The notes under the pieces are model-generated. The model saw nothing but the letters and a program-made list of their open reading frames with translations. It had not been told where the DNA came from and did not search any database. Position numbers and translations under genes: made by a program. Of a stretch of 59,244 nucleotides of DNA, positions 25,957-34,212 are shown one piece after another (position 1 is the stretch's first letter; each line of letters opens with the position of its first letter). Location of the stretch: NCBI GenBank assembly GCA_036265675.1, contig DATAOP010000070.1:1-59244 (forward strand), in the 5' to 3' direction. Source of the DNA: VRUE01 sp036265675. Lineage in GTDB: Bacteria; Actinomycetota; Thermoleophilia; Solirubrobacterales; 70-9.

Positions 25957-26624
25957 GCGGGACCCTGGCTCGCGGCGACGCGCCGCATCTCGTCCTCCGC
26001 GGCTTCCGGGCCGAGGTAGGGCATCAGCACCGCGAAGACCAGGTCGGGGAGGATCCGTTCGAGTTCGGGTCCGCGCCCGGCACGGATCTCGTCGAAGATC
26101 ATCGAGGTGGCGCCGCCGATCGCGAACCGCGCGGTGTCCGGCGGCAGGCTGTCGCCCCCGGCCGCGTACTCGCGCCCTTCCTCGAGCAGGCGCGAGAAGC
26201 GGGTCAGGGCCGCGCGATAGCGCTCGCGCGCGCTCTCGCCGACTGCAGTGACCTCGACCATCGCCATCCGCGCGATGTCGGACTCGGCGGCGAGCAGCGA
26301 GACGAGCGCCCGCAGCGCCGCCGTCATCCGGTCCGGCCAGGGCTCGCCGGACGCGGCCTCATAGGCGCTGGTGACGTGGGCGACGAGGACGTCGATCACC
26401 GCGTCGTAGGCCTCGAGGAAGCAATCCTCCTTGCCGGCGAACATTTCGTGGAAGGTCTCGGGCGAGACCCCCGCGACCTCGATCACGTCATTGACCGTCG
26501 CCGCCTCGTACCCCTTCGCCGCCGCGACCCGCACCATCGCCTCCCGCAGGCGCTCCCTCTCGGAGCGGACGGCATAGGCCTCGGGAAGCCCGTGACGCCC
26601 ACCCGGGGTGGAGGGGGAATCCAT
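25953..26624 (-). CDS. TetR-family transcriptional regulator
   Basis: The protein has 223 residues. The N-terminal HTH reads REAMVRVAAAKGYEAATVND, then VIEVAGVSPETFHEMFAGKE, with the recognition helix at about 50-60. The C-terminal ligand domain has VSLLAAESDIARMAMVEVTA and ends LPDLVFAVLMPYLGPEAAE. This PYLG ending recurs in most TetR proteins of this window and marks them as a local family. ATG 26624 lies 6 nt after TAGGCT. It converges with the crotonase gene and diverges from the nucleotide-sugar dehydrogenase, so either could be its target. Confidence 0.9.
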   Translation of the reverse strand: MDSPSTPGGRHGLPEAYAVRSERERLREAMVRVAAAKGYEAATVNDVIEVAGVSPETFHEMFAGKEDCFLEAYDAVIDVLVAHVTSAYEAASGEPWPDRMTAALRALVSLLAAESDIARMAMVEVTAVGESARERYRAALTRFSRLLEEGREYAAGGDSLPPDTARFAIGGATSMIFDEIRAGRGPELERILPDLVFAVLMPYLGPEAAEDEMRRVAASQGPA

Positions 26625-26688
26625 CAGCCCAGCCTAGGGCAGTCCCGGGGGCGCTGCAACGGGCTCGCCGCCCCCTACACTGCCGACG

Positions 26689-27936
26689 ATGAAGATCGGG
26701 ATCATCGGCCTCGGTTACGTCGGCCTGCCCCTCGCGGTCGCCTTCGCCGAGGCCGGTCACGAGGTGGTCGGGCTCGACACCGACCCGCGCAAGATCGAAG
26801 CGCTGAACGCCGGGCGCAGCTACGTCGAGGACATCCCCGACGAGTCGCTGGCGCCGCTCGGCGGCCGGCTCGAGGCGACGAGCGACTACGAGCGGCTCGA
26901 GCCGTGCGACGCGGTGATCGTCTGCGTGCCGACCCCGCTGACCAGCTCGCGCGAACCCGACCTGGCCTACCTGATCGAGGCCTCGAACGCGCTCTCAAAG
27001 GTGCTGCAGAAGGGGCAGCTGGTGGTGCTGGAGTCGACGACCTACCCGGGGACGACCCGCGAGCGGCTGCTGCCGATCCTCGAGGAGTCGGGGATGTCGG
27101 CCGGCGACGAATTCCATCTCGCGTTCTCGCCGGAGCGGATCGATCCCGGCCGCACCGATTACACGATCAGGACGACGCCGAAGCTGGTCGGTGGCGTGAC
27201 CGAGGCCTGCACCGAGCGGGCCCGCGATCTCTACTCGCTGATCTGCGACGAGGTCGTCGTGCTCTCGAACCCGGAGGCGGCCGAGCTGTCGAAGCTGCTC
27301 GAGAACATCTTCCGCTCGGTCAACATCGCCCTCGTCAACGAGCTCTCCCAGCTCTGCGACCGGCTCGGGATCGACGTCTGGGAAGTGATCGACGCCGCCG
27401 CGACGAAGCCGTTCGGGTTCATGCGCTTCGACCCCGGGCCGGGGATGGGCGGGCACTGCCTCCCGGTCGACCCCTTCTATCTCGCGTTCAAGGCACGCGA
27501 ACTCGACTTCTACCCGGAGTTCATCGAGCTCGCCGGCAAGGTCAACCGGGCCCAGCCGGCCTACTGCGTCAACCTCGTCGCCCGGGCTCTGAACGACGCC
27601 GGCAAGGCGGTCCACGACGCCGGCGTCCTCGTCCTCGGCGTCTCCTACAAGAATGGGGTGGGGGACACGCGCGAATCGCCGGCGCTGCAGATCATCCGGC
27701 GGCTGCGCGACCTCGGCGCCGAGGTCTCCTACCACGACCCCCACGTCGCCGAGCTGCCCGAGTTCCAGCTCTCCTCGGTCGAGCTGCCGACTGCGCTCGA
27801 ATCAGCCGACGTGGCGGCGATCGTCACCGCCCACCCCGAGCTCGACTACGAGGAGGTCGTCGCGAAGGCGCCCCTCGTCGTCGACTTCCGCGGCGTGACC
27901 CGGGAGATCCGGGCCGAGAACCTTGTCCGGCTCTGA
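26689..27936 (+). CDS. UDP-sugar 6-dehydrogenase (UDP-GlcNAc/ManNAc dehydrogenase type)
   Basis: This 415-residue NAD-dependent four-electron dehydrogenase makes a UDP-uronic acid. The N-terminal Rossmann motif is GIIGLGYVGLPLAVAFAEAGH, then ESTTYPGTT and FSPERIDPG. The central catalytic region is MGGHCLPVDPFYLAFKA with the nucleophile Cys257, and the C-terminal domain shows GVSYKNGVGDTRESPA. The SPERIDPG form and the length fit the WbpA/WecC branch rather than UDP-glucose dehydrogenase. ATG 26689 is 7 nt after TACACT. It stands alone but would feed the polysaccharide locus about 4 kb upstream with an acidic sugar; this link is inferred. Confidence 0.92.
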   Translation: MKIGIIGLGYVGLPLAVAFAEAGHEVVGLDTDPRKIEALNAGRSYVEDIPDESLAPLGGRLEATSDYERLEPCDAVIVCVPTPLTSSREPDLAYLIEASNALSKVLQKGQLVVLESTTYPGTTRERLLPILEESGMSAGDEFHLAFSPERIDPGRTDYTIRTTPKLVGGVTEACTERARDLYSLICDEVVVLSNPEAAELSKLLENIFRSVNIALVNELSQLCDRLGIDVWEVIDAAATKPFGFMRFDPGPGMGGHCLPVDPFYLAFKARELDFYPEFIELAGKVNRAQPAYCVNLVARALNDAGKAVHDAGVLVLGVSYKNGVGDTRESPALQIIRRLRDLGAEVSYHDPHVAELPEFQLSSVELPTALESADVAAIVTAHPELDYEEVVAKAPLVVDFRGVTREIRAENLVRL

Positions 27937-27992
27937 CCGGGGCGATAGGTTGGCACCGCGGGACGGCGCCTGAGACCAGAGGAGATCGCGAG

Positions 27993-29111
27993 ATGACGAA
28001 CCGGAAGATCCGTGCCGCGCTGACGCTGACGGCGATCGCCGCCGCCCTGCTGTTGATCCCCGCCGCCTCGCCGGCCGCGACCGTCGTCAACGGCGACTTC
28101 GAGACCGGCAGCCTCAGCGGCTGGCAGGTCCACAACAGCACGCAGTTCGGGAACTGGTTCGCCTACACCGGCAACAAACCACCGCTGCAGAAACAAGCGG
28201 AAGAAGAAGAAGGCGAATTCGAAGAAGTCCCGCTCGAACCGATCGCGCCGAGAGTCACGCCGCTCGTGACGCCGGCGTTCCCGGCCTTCTTCGTACCGCC
28301 TCAGGGGAGCTGGGCCGCCGTCGATGACGAGCGCCGCCAGGACACGGCGATCCTCTACCAGGACATCGCGCTCGAGCCGTACTGGACCCATCACCTGACG
28401 ATGACGTTCTACTACCACTCCTTCGCGCCGATCTTCGTCCCGAATCCGGACACCCTGGGGTTCCCCGGCCCCCAGATCATCGTCATCGGCGAAGAACCGA
28501 AACCGATCCAGCAGCAGGTCCGGGTCGATGTGATGAAGCCGACGGCGCCGCTCGAATCGCTGAACCCGAGCGACATCCTTACCACGCTGTTCGCGAGCAG
28601 GACGGGAGACCCGCAGACGATGGCGCCGACCCAGCTCAGCGCCGATCTGACGCCGTTCGCCGGGCAGACGGTTCGGCTGCGGATCGCCAACGCGGTCTAC
28701 GACGACATCTTCAACACCGGCGTCGACGCGGTCTCGGTCGCCAGCACCCCTCCCAGCAACCTCTTCACGAAGGGCAAGCTGAAGCTGAACAGGAGGAAGG
28801 GGACCGCGACCCTGACGGTGACCGTCCCCGGGCCCGGGGTGCTGACCCTGGCCGACGCCGGCAGAACCAAAAAAGCCACCGCGAGCAAGAGCAGGAGGAA
28901 GCCGAAGCTCCTCAAGCCGGCGACGGTGAAGCCGACCGCGGCCGGGACCGTGAAGGTGCCGGTGAAGGCGACTGGCGCCGGCAAGAGGATCCTGAGGAAG
29001 AGGGGCAAGCTCCGGTTCAAGGCCTCGTTGAGCTTCACCCCGACCGGCGGATTCGCCGCCACCCAGAGCTTCAAAGGAACTCTGAAGCGCGGTCAGAAGA
29101 AACACCCATGA
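27993..29111 (+). CDS. Secreted protein with carbohydrate-binding-like N-domain, paralogue 1
   Basis: The protein has 372 residues. A signal peptide (about 1-29, ending ASPAA) is followed by VVNGDFETGSLSGWQVHN, the start typical of jelly-roll modules in secreted proteins. A Glu-rich insertion (residues 68-85) and a beta-rich region with LYQDIALEPYWTHHLTMTFY come next. The C-terminal domain of about 120 residues is basic, with KGKLKLNRRKGTATLTVTV and KRILRKRGKLRFKASLSF, and looks Ig-like. The start ATG 27993 has an AGAGGAG ribosome site seven to twelve bases upstream. It overlaps its paralogue by ATGA. The longer upstream frame is a shadow of the dehydrogenase. The function is unknown; surface attachment is likely. 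Confidence 0.8.
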   Translation: MTNRKIRAALTLTAIAAALLLIPAASPAATVVNGDFETGSLSGWQVHNSTQFGNWFAYTGNKPPLQKQAEEEEGEFEEVPLEPIAPRVTPLVTPAFPAFFVPPQGSWAAVDDERRQDTAILYQDIALEPYWTHHLTMTFYYHSFAPIFVPNPDTLGFPGPQIIVIGEEPKPIQQQVRVDVMKPTAPLESLNPSDILTTLFASRTGDPQTMAPTQLSADLTPFAGQTVRLRIANAVYDDIFNTGVDAVSVASTPPSNLFTKGKLKLNRRKGTATLTVTVPGPGVLTLADAGRTKKATASKSRRKPKLLKPATVKPTAAGTVKVPVKATGAGKRILRKRGKLRFKASLSFTPTGGFAATQSFKGTLKRGQKKHP

Positions 29112-30175
29112 GACGCTGGCTTCCCGTCGCCGCCCTCGCCGCCCTGCTGCTGATCCCCGCCGCCTCGCCGGCCGCGACCGTCGTCAACGGCGACTTCGAG
29201 ACCGGCAACCTGAGCGGCTGGCAGGTCCACAACAGCACGCCGGAAGGGGATTGGTTCGTTTACTCCGGGACGAAAACGCCGCTCGAGAAAAGAGCGGAAG
29301 AAGAAGCCCTGGAAGAGGCCGAAAATGAAGAAGAAGAACAGGAAGTGATCGAATCGTTTCCGCCCTTCTTCCCGCCGCCTCAGGGAGGCTGGGCCGCGGC
29401 CACGGACGAGAACCAGCCCGACACCGCGATCCTCTACCAGGACATCGCTCTCGAGCCCTACTACTCGCATCTTCTGACGATGACCTTCTACTACCACTCC
29501 CAGGCGCCGATCAGGGTCCCCAATCCGGACACGCTCTCGGTAACCCCTCCGCCTCCGCCCGAAGAAGAAGACGGGCCGACCCAGCAGCAGGTCCGGGTCG
29601 ACGTGATGAGGCCCACGGCGCCGATCGAATCGCTCAACCCGAGCGACATCCTCGTCACGCTCTTCGCAAACAGGAACGGCGATCCGGAAACGATGGCGCC
29701 GACTCAGCTCAGCGCCAACCTGACCCCATTCGCGGGGCAGACGGTGCGGCTACGGTTCGCGAATGCGGTCAACGATTTCGTCTTCAACGCCGGCGTCGAC
29801 GCGGTCTCGGTCACCAGCACCCCTCCCAGCAACGTCTTCACGAAAGGCAAGCTGAAGCTGAACAGGAAGAAGGGGACCGCGACCCTGACGGTGACCGTCC
29901 CCGGCGCCGGGGTGCTTACGCTGGCTGACGCCGGTGGGACCAAAAAAGCCACCGCGAGCAAGAAAAAGCGGAAGCCGAAGCTCCTCAAGCCGGCGACCGT
30001 GAACGCGACGGCGGCCGGCACGGTGAAGGTCCCGCTGAAGCCGACTGGCGCCGGCAAGAGGATCCTGAGGAAGAGGGGCAAGCTCCGGTTCAAGGCCTCG
30101 TTGAGCTTCACCCCGACCGGCGGATTCGCCGGGAGCCAGAGCCTCAAGGGCACCCTGAAGCTCAAGAGGAAGTAG
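29108..30175 (+). CDS. Secreted protein with carbohydrate-binding-like N-domain, paralogue 2
   Basis: This 355-residue tandem copy of the preceding gene has the same layout: signal peptide (ending ASPAA near residue 22), NGDFETGNLSGWQVHN, a Glu-rich stretch at about 58-80, LYQDIALEPYYSHLLTMTFY and the basic C-terminal domain. Start and end are nearly identical at DNA level to the upstream copy, while the middle has diverged. The ATG overlaps the upstream stop, so the pair is translated together. The 3' end overlaps the convergent TetR gene by 14 bp. The paired expression suggests that the two proteins act together on the surface, which is inference. Confidence 0.8.
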   Translation: MRRWLPVAALAALLLIPAASPAATVVNGDFETGNLSGWQVHNSTPEGDWFVYSGTKTPLEKRAEEEALEEAENEEEEQEVIESFPPFFPPPQGGWAAATDENQPDTAILYQDIALEPYYSHLLTMTFYYHSQAPIRVPNPDTLSVTPPPPPEEEDGPTQQQVRVDVMRPTAPIESLNPSDILVTLFANRNGDPETMAPTQLSANLTPFAGQTVRLRFANAVNDFVFNAGVDAVSVTSTPPSNVFTKGKLKLNRKKGTATLTVTVPGAGVLTLADAGGTKKATASKKKRKPKLLKPATVNATAAGTVKVPLKPTGAGKRILRKRGKLRFKASLSFTPTGGFAGSQSLKGTLKLKRK

Positions 30176-30812
30176 GCGGGAGTTGCCGTTCGATGCCGTC
30201 CAGGACGGCATCGAGCCCCGCCTCGAAGCGTTCGATCGAGGCCCGGGTCCGGAGGTAACCGGGCAGCGATTGCAGCTCCGGGATCGCCTCGATCGCGGGC
30301 TCTGAGATCACGTCCTCGAGGGCCTCGGGTTTGGGGATCGTCACCGCTCGCAGCGAGTGCCCGAGGACGTAGTCGTTGACCGTCCCCACCAGGACCCACA
30401 TCTCGGCCGACTCCAGGGAGAGGCCCGACATCGCCGTGGCGAACTGGGCGGCCTGCTTCTCGCTGTTCGTGCCGAAGCGAGGGTGTTTGCTGGTCACGAA
30501 CACCAGCCAGGGGTGTCTCACCAGCATCGCGTAGAGCTGCCGTGAGATCGCGGCGAGCGCGTCCCGCCAGCCATCGGGGAGGGGCGGGTCGATCAGCACC
30601 TCCCCGACGACCTCGTCGGCCATCCCCGCCAGCAGCGCCTCCTTGTTGGCGAAGTGGTCGTAGAGGCTCATCGGCCGGGCGTCGATCTCGGACGCGATGC
30701 GGCGGATCGAGACGGCCTCGAGGCCGTCCTCATCGGCGATGCGGATCGCCGCCGCGAGGATCGCCTCCGGCGTCAGCGCGGGCCGACGCCTTCCCTTGCC
30801 CCCGTCCTGCAC
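30162..30812 (-). CDS. TetR-family transcriptional regulator with C-terminal TetR_C-like domain
   Basis: The protein has 216 residues. The HTH spans about 15-60 with ILAAAIRIADEDGLEAVSIR, RIASEIDARPMSLYDHFANK, and a ligand domain with DEVVGEVLIDPPLPDGWRDAL. This fits the tetracycline-repressor-like TetR_C branch and not the PYLG family seen around it. GTG 30812 is 7 nt after TAGCTT. An 8-bp-arm palindrome at 30861-30879 lies about 50 bp upstream and could be its operator. It converges with the secreted paralogue pair. Confidence 0.88.
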   Translation of the reverse strand: MQDGGKGRRRPALTPEAILAAAIRIADEDGLEAVSIRRIASEIDARPMSLYDHFANKEALLAGMADEVVGEVLIDPPLPDGWRDALAAISRQLYAMLVRHPWLVFVTSKHPRFGTNSEKQAAQFATAMSGLSLESAEMWVLVGTVNDYVLGHSLRAVTIPKPEALEDVISEPAIEAIPELQSLPGYLRTRASIERFEAGLDAVLDGIERQLPPTSS

Positions 30813-30860
30813 CTCCGAAAAGCTACCCCCTACCGTCGCTCCTCATGGCGGTCGCCGAAC

Positions 30861-30879
30861 GGTGATACGGTGTATCGCC
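30861..30879. promoter_or_regulatory. Candidate TetR operator (imperfect palindrome)
   Basis: GGTGATACGGTGTATCGCC has 8-bp arms (GGYGATAC) around a 3-bp centre with a single mismatch between arms. It lies between two divergent TetR genes, about 50 bp upstream of the minus-strand one and 235 bp upstream of the plus-strand one. Length and spacing suit a TetR dimer site. No protein-binding evidence is available from sequence. Confidence 0.45.
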
Positions 30880-31115
30880 AACCAGCCAGCATCGTGGGGA
30901 CCGGGGAGCGAACAGAAACACGATTGGGAATAGCCGACCGGTGTCCGGCTGCGCTGGGCGGATCGCGACCGATTGCTCCGGGTCCACCCCTGACAATCCC
31001 TGATGCGGACTCGTAGCGATCTTCGGCGGGGGGCTTGCGGGAGGCCCCCGTCGTCGCGATTCCACGCCGCGGCATCCGCTTTTGATCGGTCCTCGCGACG
31101 ACTATGCTCCCCCGG

Positions 31116-31799
31116 ATGCGCGCTCTTCCGGGATCCGCCTCCCGCACCTCCTCGGTCGATACCACCCCTCGCCTCACCCGCGAAACGGTCGCCGAGGGTC
31201 AGCGCCGGCGGATTCGCCGCGCGACCGGGGAGCTCGTCGCCAAGCGTGGTTACACGGGCGTCCGGGTCGAGCTGATCGTGAAGCGCGCGCGGGTCAGCTT
31301 CAAGACGTTCTACAAGCACTACGCCGGCAAGGAAGCGGCGTTCATCGATGTCTTCGAGCGCGCGACCGCGGCGACCGAAAGCCAGGTCCGGGCGGCGCTC
31401 GAGGAGAGCGAGAGGGAATGGCCCGACCGGGTGGCCGCCGCCCTCACCGCCTTCTTCGAGGCGATTATCGCCGAGCCCCTGATCGCCCGCGCCTGCCTCG
31501 TCGAGGGGCCGACCGCCGGTCCGCAGATCCTCGAGCACTACGAGAAGGTGGCGCAGGCCTTCGTCCCGATCTTCAGCCAGGGGCGCGACTACAACCCCGA
31601 GGCCAGGGCGCTGCCGGGGACGCTCGAGGACACCCTGGCGGGTGCCGTTCTCTGGTCCGCCTACCAGCGGCTGAACCTATCGGAGACCGATCGGATCGCC
31701 GAGCTGATCCCGGAGAACATCGAGCTGGTCCTTCGCCCGTACATCGGTGAGGCCGAGGCCTCGCGGGTGGCGGCGAGGAGTGTCGCCGCCGGGACCTAG
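31116..31799 (+). CDS. TetR-family transcriptional regulator
   Basis: The protein has about 227 residues. The HTH part reads RRRIRRATGELVAKRGYTGV and VELIVKRARVSFKTFYKHYA, a canonical TetR helix-turn-helix. The ligand domain has LTAFFEAIIAEPLIARACLV and ends IELVLRPYIGEAEASR, the variant of the PYLG ending. An ATG at 31104 is also in frame, but it lies inside TATGCT, a good -10 hexamer that ends 7 nt before the ATG at 31116, so the latter is preferred. It is followed after 10 bp by the double-TetR gene and probably shares its transcript. Confidence 0.88.
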   Translation: MRALPGSASRTSSVDTTPRLTRETVAEGQRRRIRRATGELVAKRGYTGVRVELIVKRARVSFKTFYKHYAGKEAAFIDVFERATAATESQVRAALEESEREWPDRVAAALTAFFEAIIAEPLIARACLVEGPTAGPQILEHYEKVAQAFVPIFSQGRDYNPEARALPGTLEDTLAGAVLWSAYQRLNLSETDRIAELIPENIELVLRPYIGEAEASRVAARSVAAGT

Positions 31800-31809
31800 T
31801 ACCGGCGGA

Positions 31810-33036
31810 GTGAGCGAGCGCTCTCCCAACCGCGAGCCCCTCCATGAGGCGCTGATCGACCTCTGCTTCGAGCGGGGGCTTCATTCCTTCACCGAGGCCG
31901 ATCTCTGCCGGCGGGCCGGAGTCAGCATCGAGCAGTTCCGGTCGCGTTACGAGACTCTCGAAGACTGCTTCTATGAGGCCTACTCCACCGAGTTCGCCCG
32001 CTACCGACGCGAGGCCGCCGACGCGCGCGACGGGCTGGGCGATTGGCGTTCCCGCCTGCGGGCGACCGCGTACGCATTGCTGAGATTTCTCGTCGAGGAT
32101 GAGCGCGTCACACACTTCACGGTGGTCGAGGTGCGCCGCGCCGGCGACCGGAGCGCGCTGTTGATCGGCGAGGGGATCGAGGAACTGATCGACCTCCTCG
32201 ACGAAGGGCGCTCTCAGCCGCAGGCTCCCGCCGATCTCACTCGGGCCACGGCCGAGTCGGTCGCCGGCGGGCTCTTCAACCAGCTCTACCTGGCGGTCGC
32301 CCGCGGCGCCGGCCCGACCGATGAGACCGAGATCGTCCCGCAGGCGATGTACACGGCGGTCCTGCCCTATCTGGGGGTCCAGGTCGCGATGGAGGAGCTC
32401 TCGATCCCTCCGCCTCCCGGCCCCGCGCCGCTGCCCGATCCGCGCCCGCCGGTCGACCGCGCCCTGATCGAGCTCTGCCGGGAACGGGGATTCGCGGCTC
32501 TCACGGTGGCCGACGTCTGCCGCCGCGTCGGCATCGACGAGACGAGGTTCCGTCGCGACCACGGCTCCCTCGACGACTGCTTCTGCGCGGTGTTCGAGCG
32601 CGAGCTCGATCTCCTCCTGATGGAGTTCGCCACGGTGGTCGCCGCAGCCGATGGATGGCGAGCTCGGCTGCGGGCGGTCGCCTACGCTTTTCAGGCCTGG
32701 CTCGCGGAGGATTCCGCCCGAACTCACCTGATGGTCACCGAGATCCGCTTCGCCTCCGAGCGGGCCCGCCAGATCCAGTGGCGCGGGATCGCGAGCATGA
32801 TCGACCTCCTCGATGAGGGTCGCGCCGAGGCGCCCGATCCGAACCACCTCAGCCGCGCCACGGCGGAGGGAATCGCGGGCGGGATCCTCAGCCAGATCTA
32901 CGAGGCCGCTTCCCACGGGGCCGAGATCCGTCCCGACGCGGTCCCCGGAATGCTCTACGCGGCCTACCTGCCCTACCTCGGTCCGGAGATCGCCGCCGAG
33001 GAGTGGCAGATAGCGCCCCCGAACTCGCGCAGCTAG
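31810..33036 (+). CDS. Double TetR protein: two complete TetR-like units fused in one chain
   Basis: This 408-residue protein is an internal duplication. Unit 1 (about 5-205) has LIDLCFERGLHSFTEADLCR, RAGVSIEQFRSRYETLEDCF and ends VLPYLGVQ. Unit 2 (about 214-408) has LIELCRERGFAALTVADVCR, RVGIDETRFRRDHGSLDDCF and ends YLPYLGPE. Both ligand domains share WR-RLRA-AYA, HL/F-VTE/VE-R and IDLLDEGR. A Pro-rich linker (PPPPGPAPLPDPRPP-like) joins them. The HTH turn glycines are kept, but the usual F/T-Y-x-H-F of TetR is changed (RSRYET and RRDHGS), so DNA binding may be altered. GTG 31810 is chosen as start; no strong ribosome site. It could act as a covalent pseudo-dimer. Confidence 0.85.
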   Translation: MSERSPNREPLHEALIDLCFERGLHSFTEADLCRRAGVSIEQFRSRYETLEDCFYEAYSTEFARYRREAADARDGLGDWRSRLRATAYALLRFLVEDERVTHFTVVEVRRAGDRSALLIGEGIEELIDLLDEGRSQPQAPADLTRATAESVAGGLFNQLYLAVARGAGPTDETEIVPQAMYTAVLPYLGVQVAMEELSIPPPPGPAPLPDPRPPVDRALIELCRERGFAALTVADVCRRVGIDETRFRRDHGSLDDCFCAVFERELDLLLMEFATVVAAADGWRARLRAVAYAFQAWLAEDSARTHLMVTEIRFASERARQIQWRGIASMIDLLDEGRAEAPDPNHLSRATAEGIAGGILSQIYEAASHGAEIRPDAVPGMLYAAYLPYLGPEIAAEEWQIAPPNSRS

Positions 33037-33136
33037 GGCCGTGAGCTGAGCTGGCGATCGCGCTCTCTTAGACCGCGCCGGTGAGCTGCCTTCCTCCCGC
33101 GAGAAGCCTAGCCCGCCTCGCCGATACCCTGTCCGG

Positions 33137-33826
33137 GTGCCTCTCGCAGGGGATGCCGAAGCGGGGACCAGGGTCGAGCTCGGCCCGCTTCCGGGTGGGC
33201 ATCATGGGCTTTCCCGGGAGGAGGTCGCCGAGTCCCAGCATGAGCGGCTGATCGCCGCGACCGCCGAGCTGATCGCCGAGCGGGGCTACGGCGACGTCCC
33301 GATCACCGAGATCGCCAAACGGGCGTCGGTCGCCAACCGCGTCTTCTACGAGAACTTCAGGTCCAAGGAGGAGGCTTTCCTCGCCGCCTTCGACGCGATC
33401 GCCGACCATGTCTCCGCGGTCATCGCGGCGTCCGCCGAGCCTGCTGCGGATTGGCCCGATGGCGTCGTCGCTGCGCTTGGTGCCGCGATCGACTTCTTCG
33501 ACGCGGAGCCGAAGCTCGCACGCTTCTGCCTCGTCGCTCCGTTCACCTCGACCCCCAAGATCGCCGCCCACGCCCGCGACCGGGCCGCCGCAGCGCTGCC
33601 CCATCTGGCGCGTGGCCGCGACCTTCACCCCGGCGGAGCACAGCTCCCCACCTCGACCGAGGACTCGCTCCTCGGCGGGGTCGTCAGCCAGCTGACCCGC
33701 TCTCTACTGGCCGGCGTCAGGCCGCTCGCCGCCCTCCTCCCGGACCTGATCGAGTTCGTCCTGACGCCATATCTGGGTCCCGACGAGGCCCGCCGCCATG
33801 CGGTCGAGGCGAGGTCCGCTGCCTGA
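33137..33826 (+). CDS. TetR-family transcriptional regulator
   Basis: The protein has 229 residues. After a leader of about 25 residues the HTH has LIAATAELIAERGYGDVPIT and EIAKRASVANRVFYENFRSK. The ligand domain shows AAIDFFDAEPKLARFCLVAP and the family ending LIEFVLTPYLGPDEAR. GTG 33137 lies exactly 6 nt after TACCCT, suggesting a leaderless message separate from the double-TetR gene 100 bp upstream. A tRNA-Arg gene on the opposite strand follows 31 bp downstream of the stop. The target is unknown. Confidence 0.88.
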   Translation: MPLAGDAEAGTRVELGPLPGGHHGLSREEVAESQHERLIAATAELIAERGYGDVPITEIAKRASVANRVFYENFRSKEEAFLAAFDAIADHVSAVIAASAEPAADWPDGVVAALGAAIDFFDAEPKLARFCLVAPFTSTPKIAAHARDRAAAALPHLARGRDLHPGGAQLPTSTEDSLLGGVVSQLTRSLLAGVRPLAALLPDLIEFVLTPYLGPDEARRHAVEARSAA

Positions 33827-33857
33827 GTGGTGGCGGCCGATCCCTCGCTGCGTCAAC

Positions 33858-33930
<73 letters not shown>

Positions 33931-34065
33931 CCGACCGGTGGCCCGATCCGGGGCCGACCCGGCGCAGAAAGAGTAGTGGGACGCGGTTCTTCATCCTCAA
34001 CGGCCAGGTGTCGGTGATGCGGCAGGCGGAATCGCGTCGGACAAGAGGGGCCGCCTGCGGACGCG

Positions 34066-34212
34066 CTAGCGCTCCCCGGCCCTGAGCGGGACGAAGACGG
34101 CGACCCGTCGGAAGCTGCTCGTCCGCGGGACGCCGGGGCGCCGCGGCGGGCGGCCGCTCTGCGTCGGGCGCCGGGCCTTGGCCGCGGCCGCCGTCGCTCC
34201 CCGCACCCTCAT
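34066..34212 (-). CDS. Possible small Arg-rich protein downstream of the MFS gene
   Basis: A 48-codon frame starts at ATG 34212, overlapping the MFS stop (ATGA), and ends at TAG 34066. The product is rich in Arg, Ala and Pro, with a more hydrophobic end (RRVAVFVPLRAGER). It resembles no family I know. The exact ATGA overlap speaks for real coupling, but in this GC-rich DNA such frames also arise by chance and the composition looks like a shadow frame. The rest of the 33.93-34.2 kb gap shows nothing else. Confidence 0.25.
   Translation of the reverse strand: MRVRGATAAAAKARRPTQSGRPPRRPGVPRTSSFRRVAVFVPLRAGER

Noticed and set aside
26376..27992. Extension of the first secreted paralogue upstream to 26376
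   Set aside because: The upstream part is antisense or out of frame to the TetR and dehydrogenase genes; the signal peptide and AGAGGAG site define the start at 27993.
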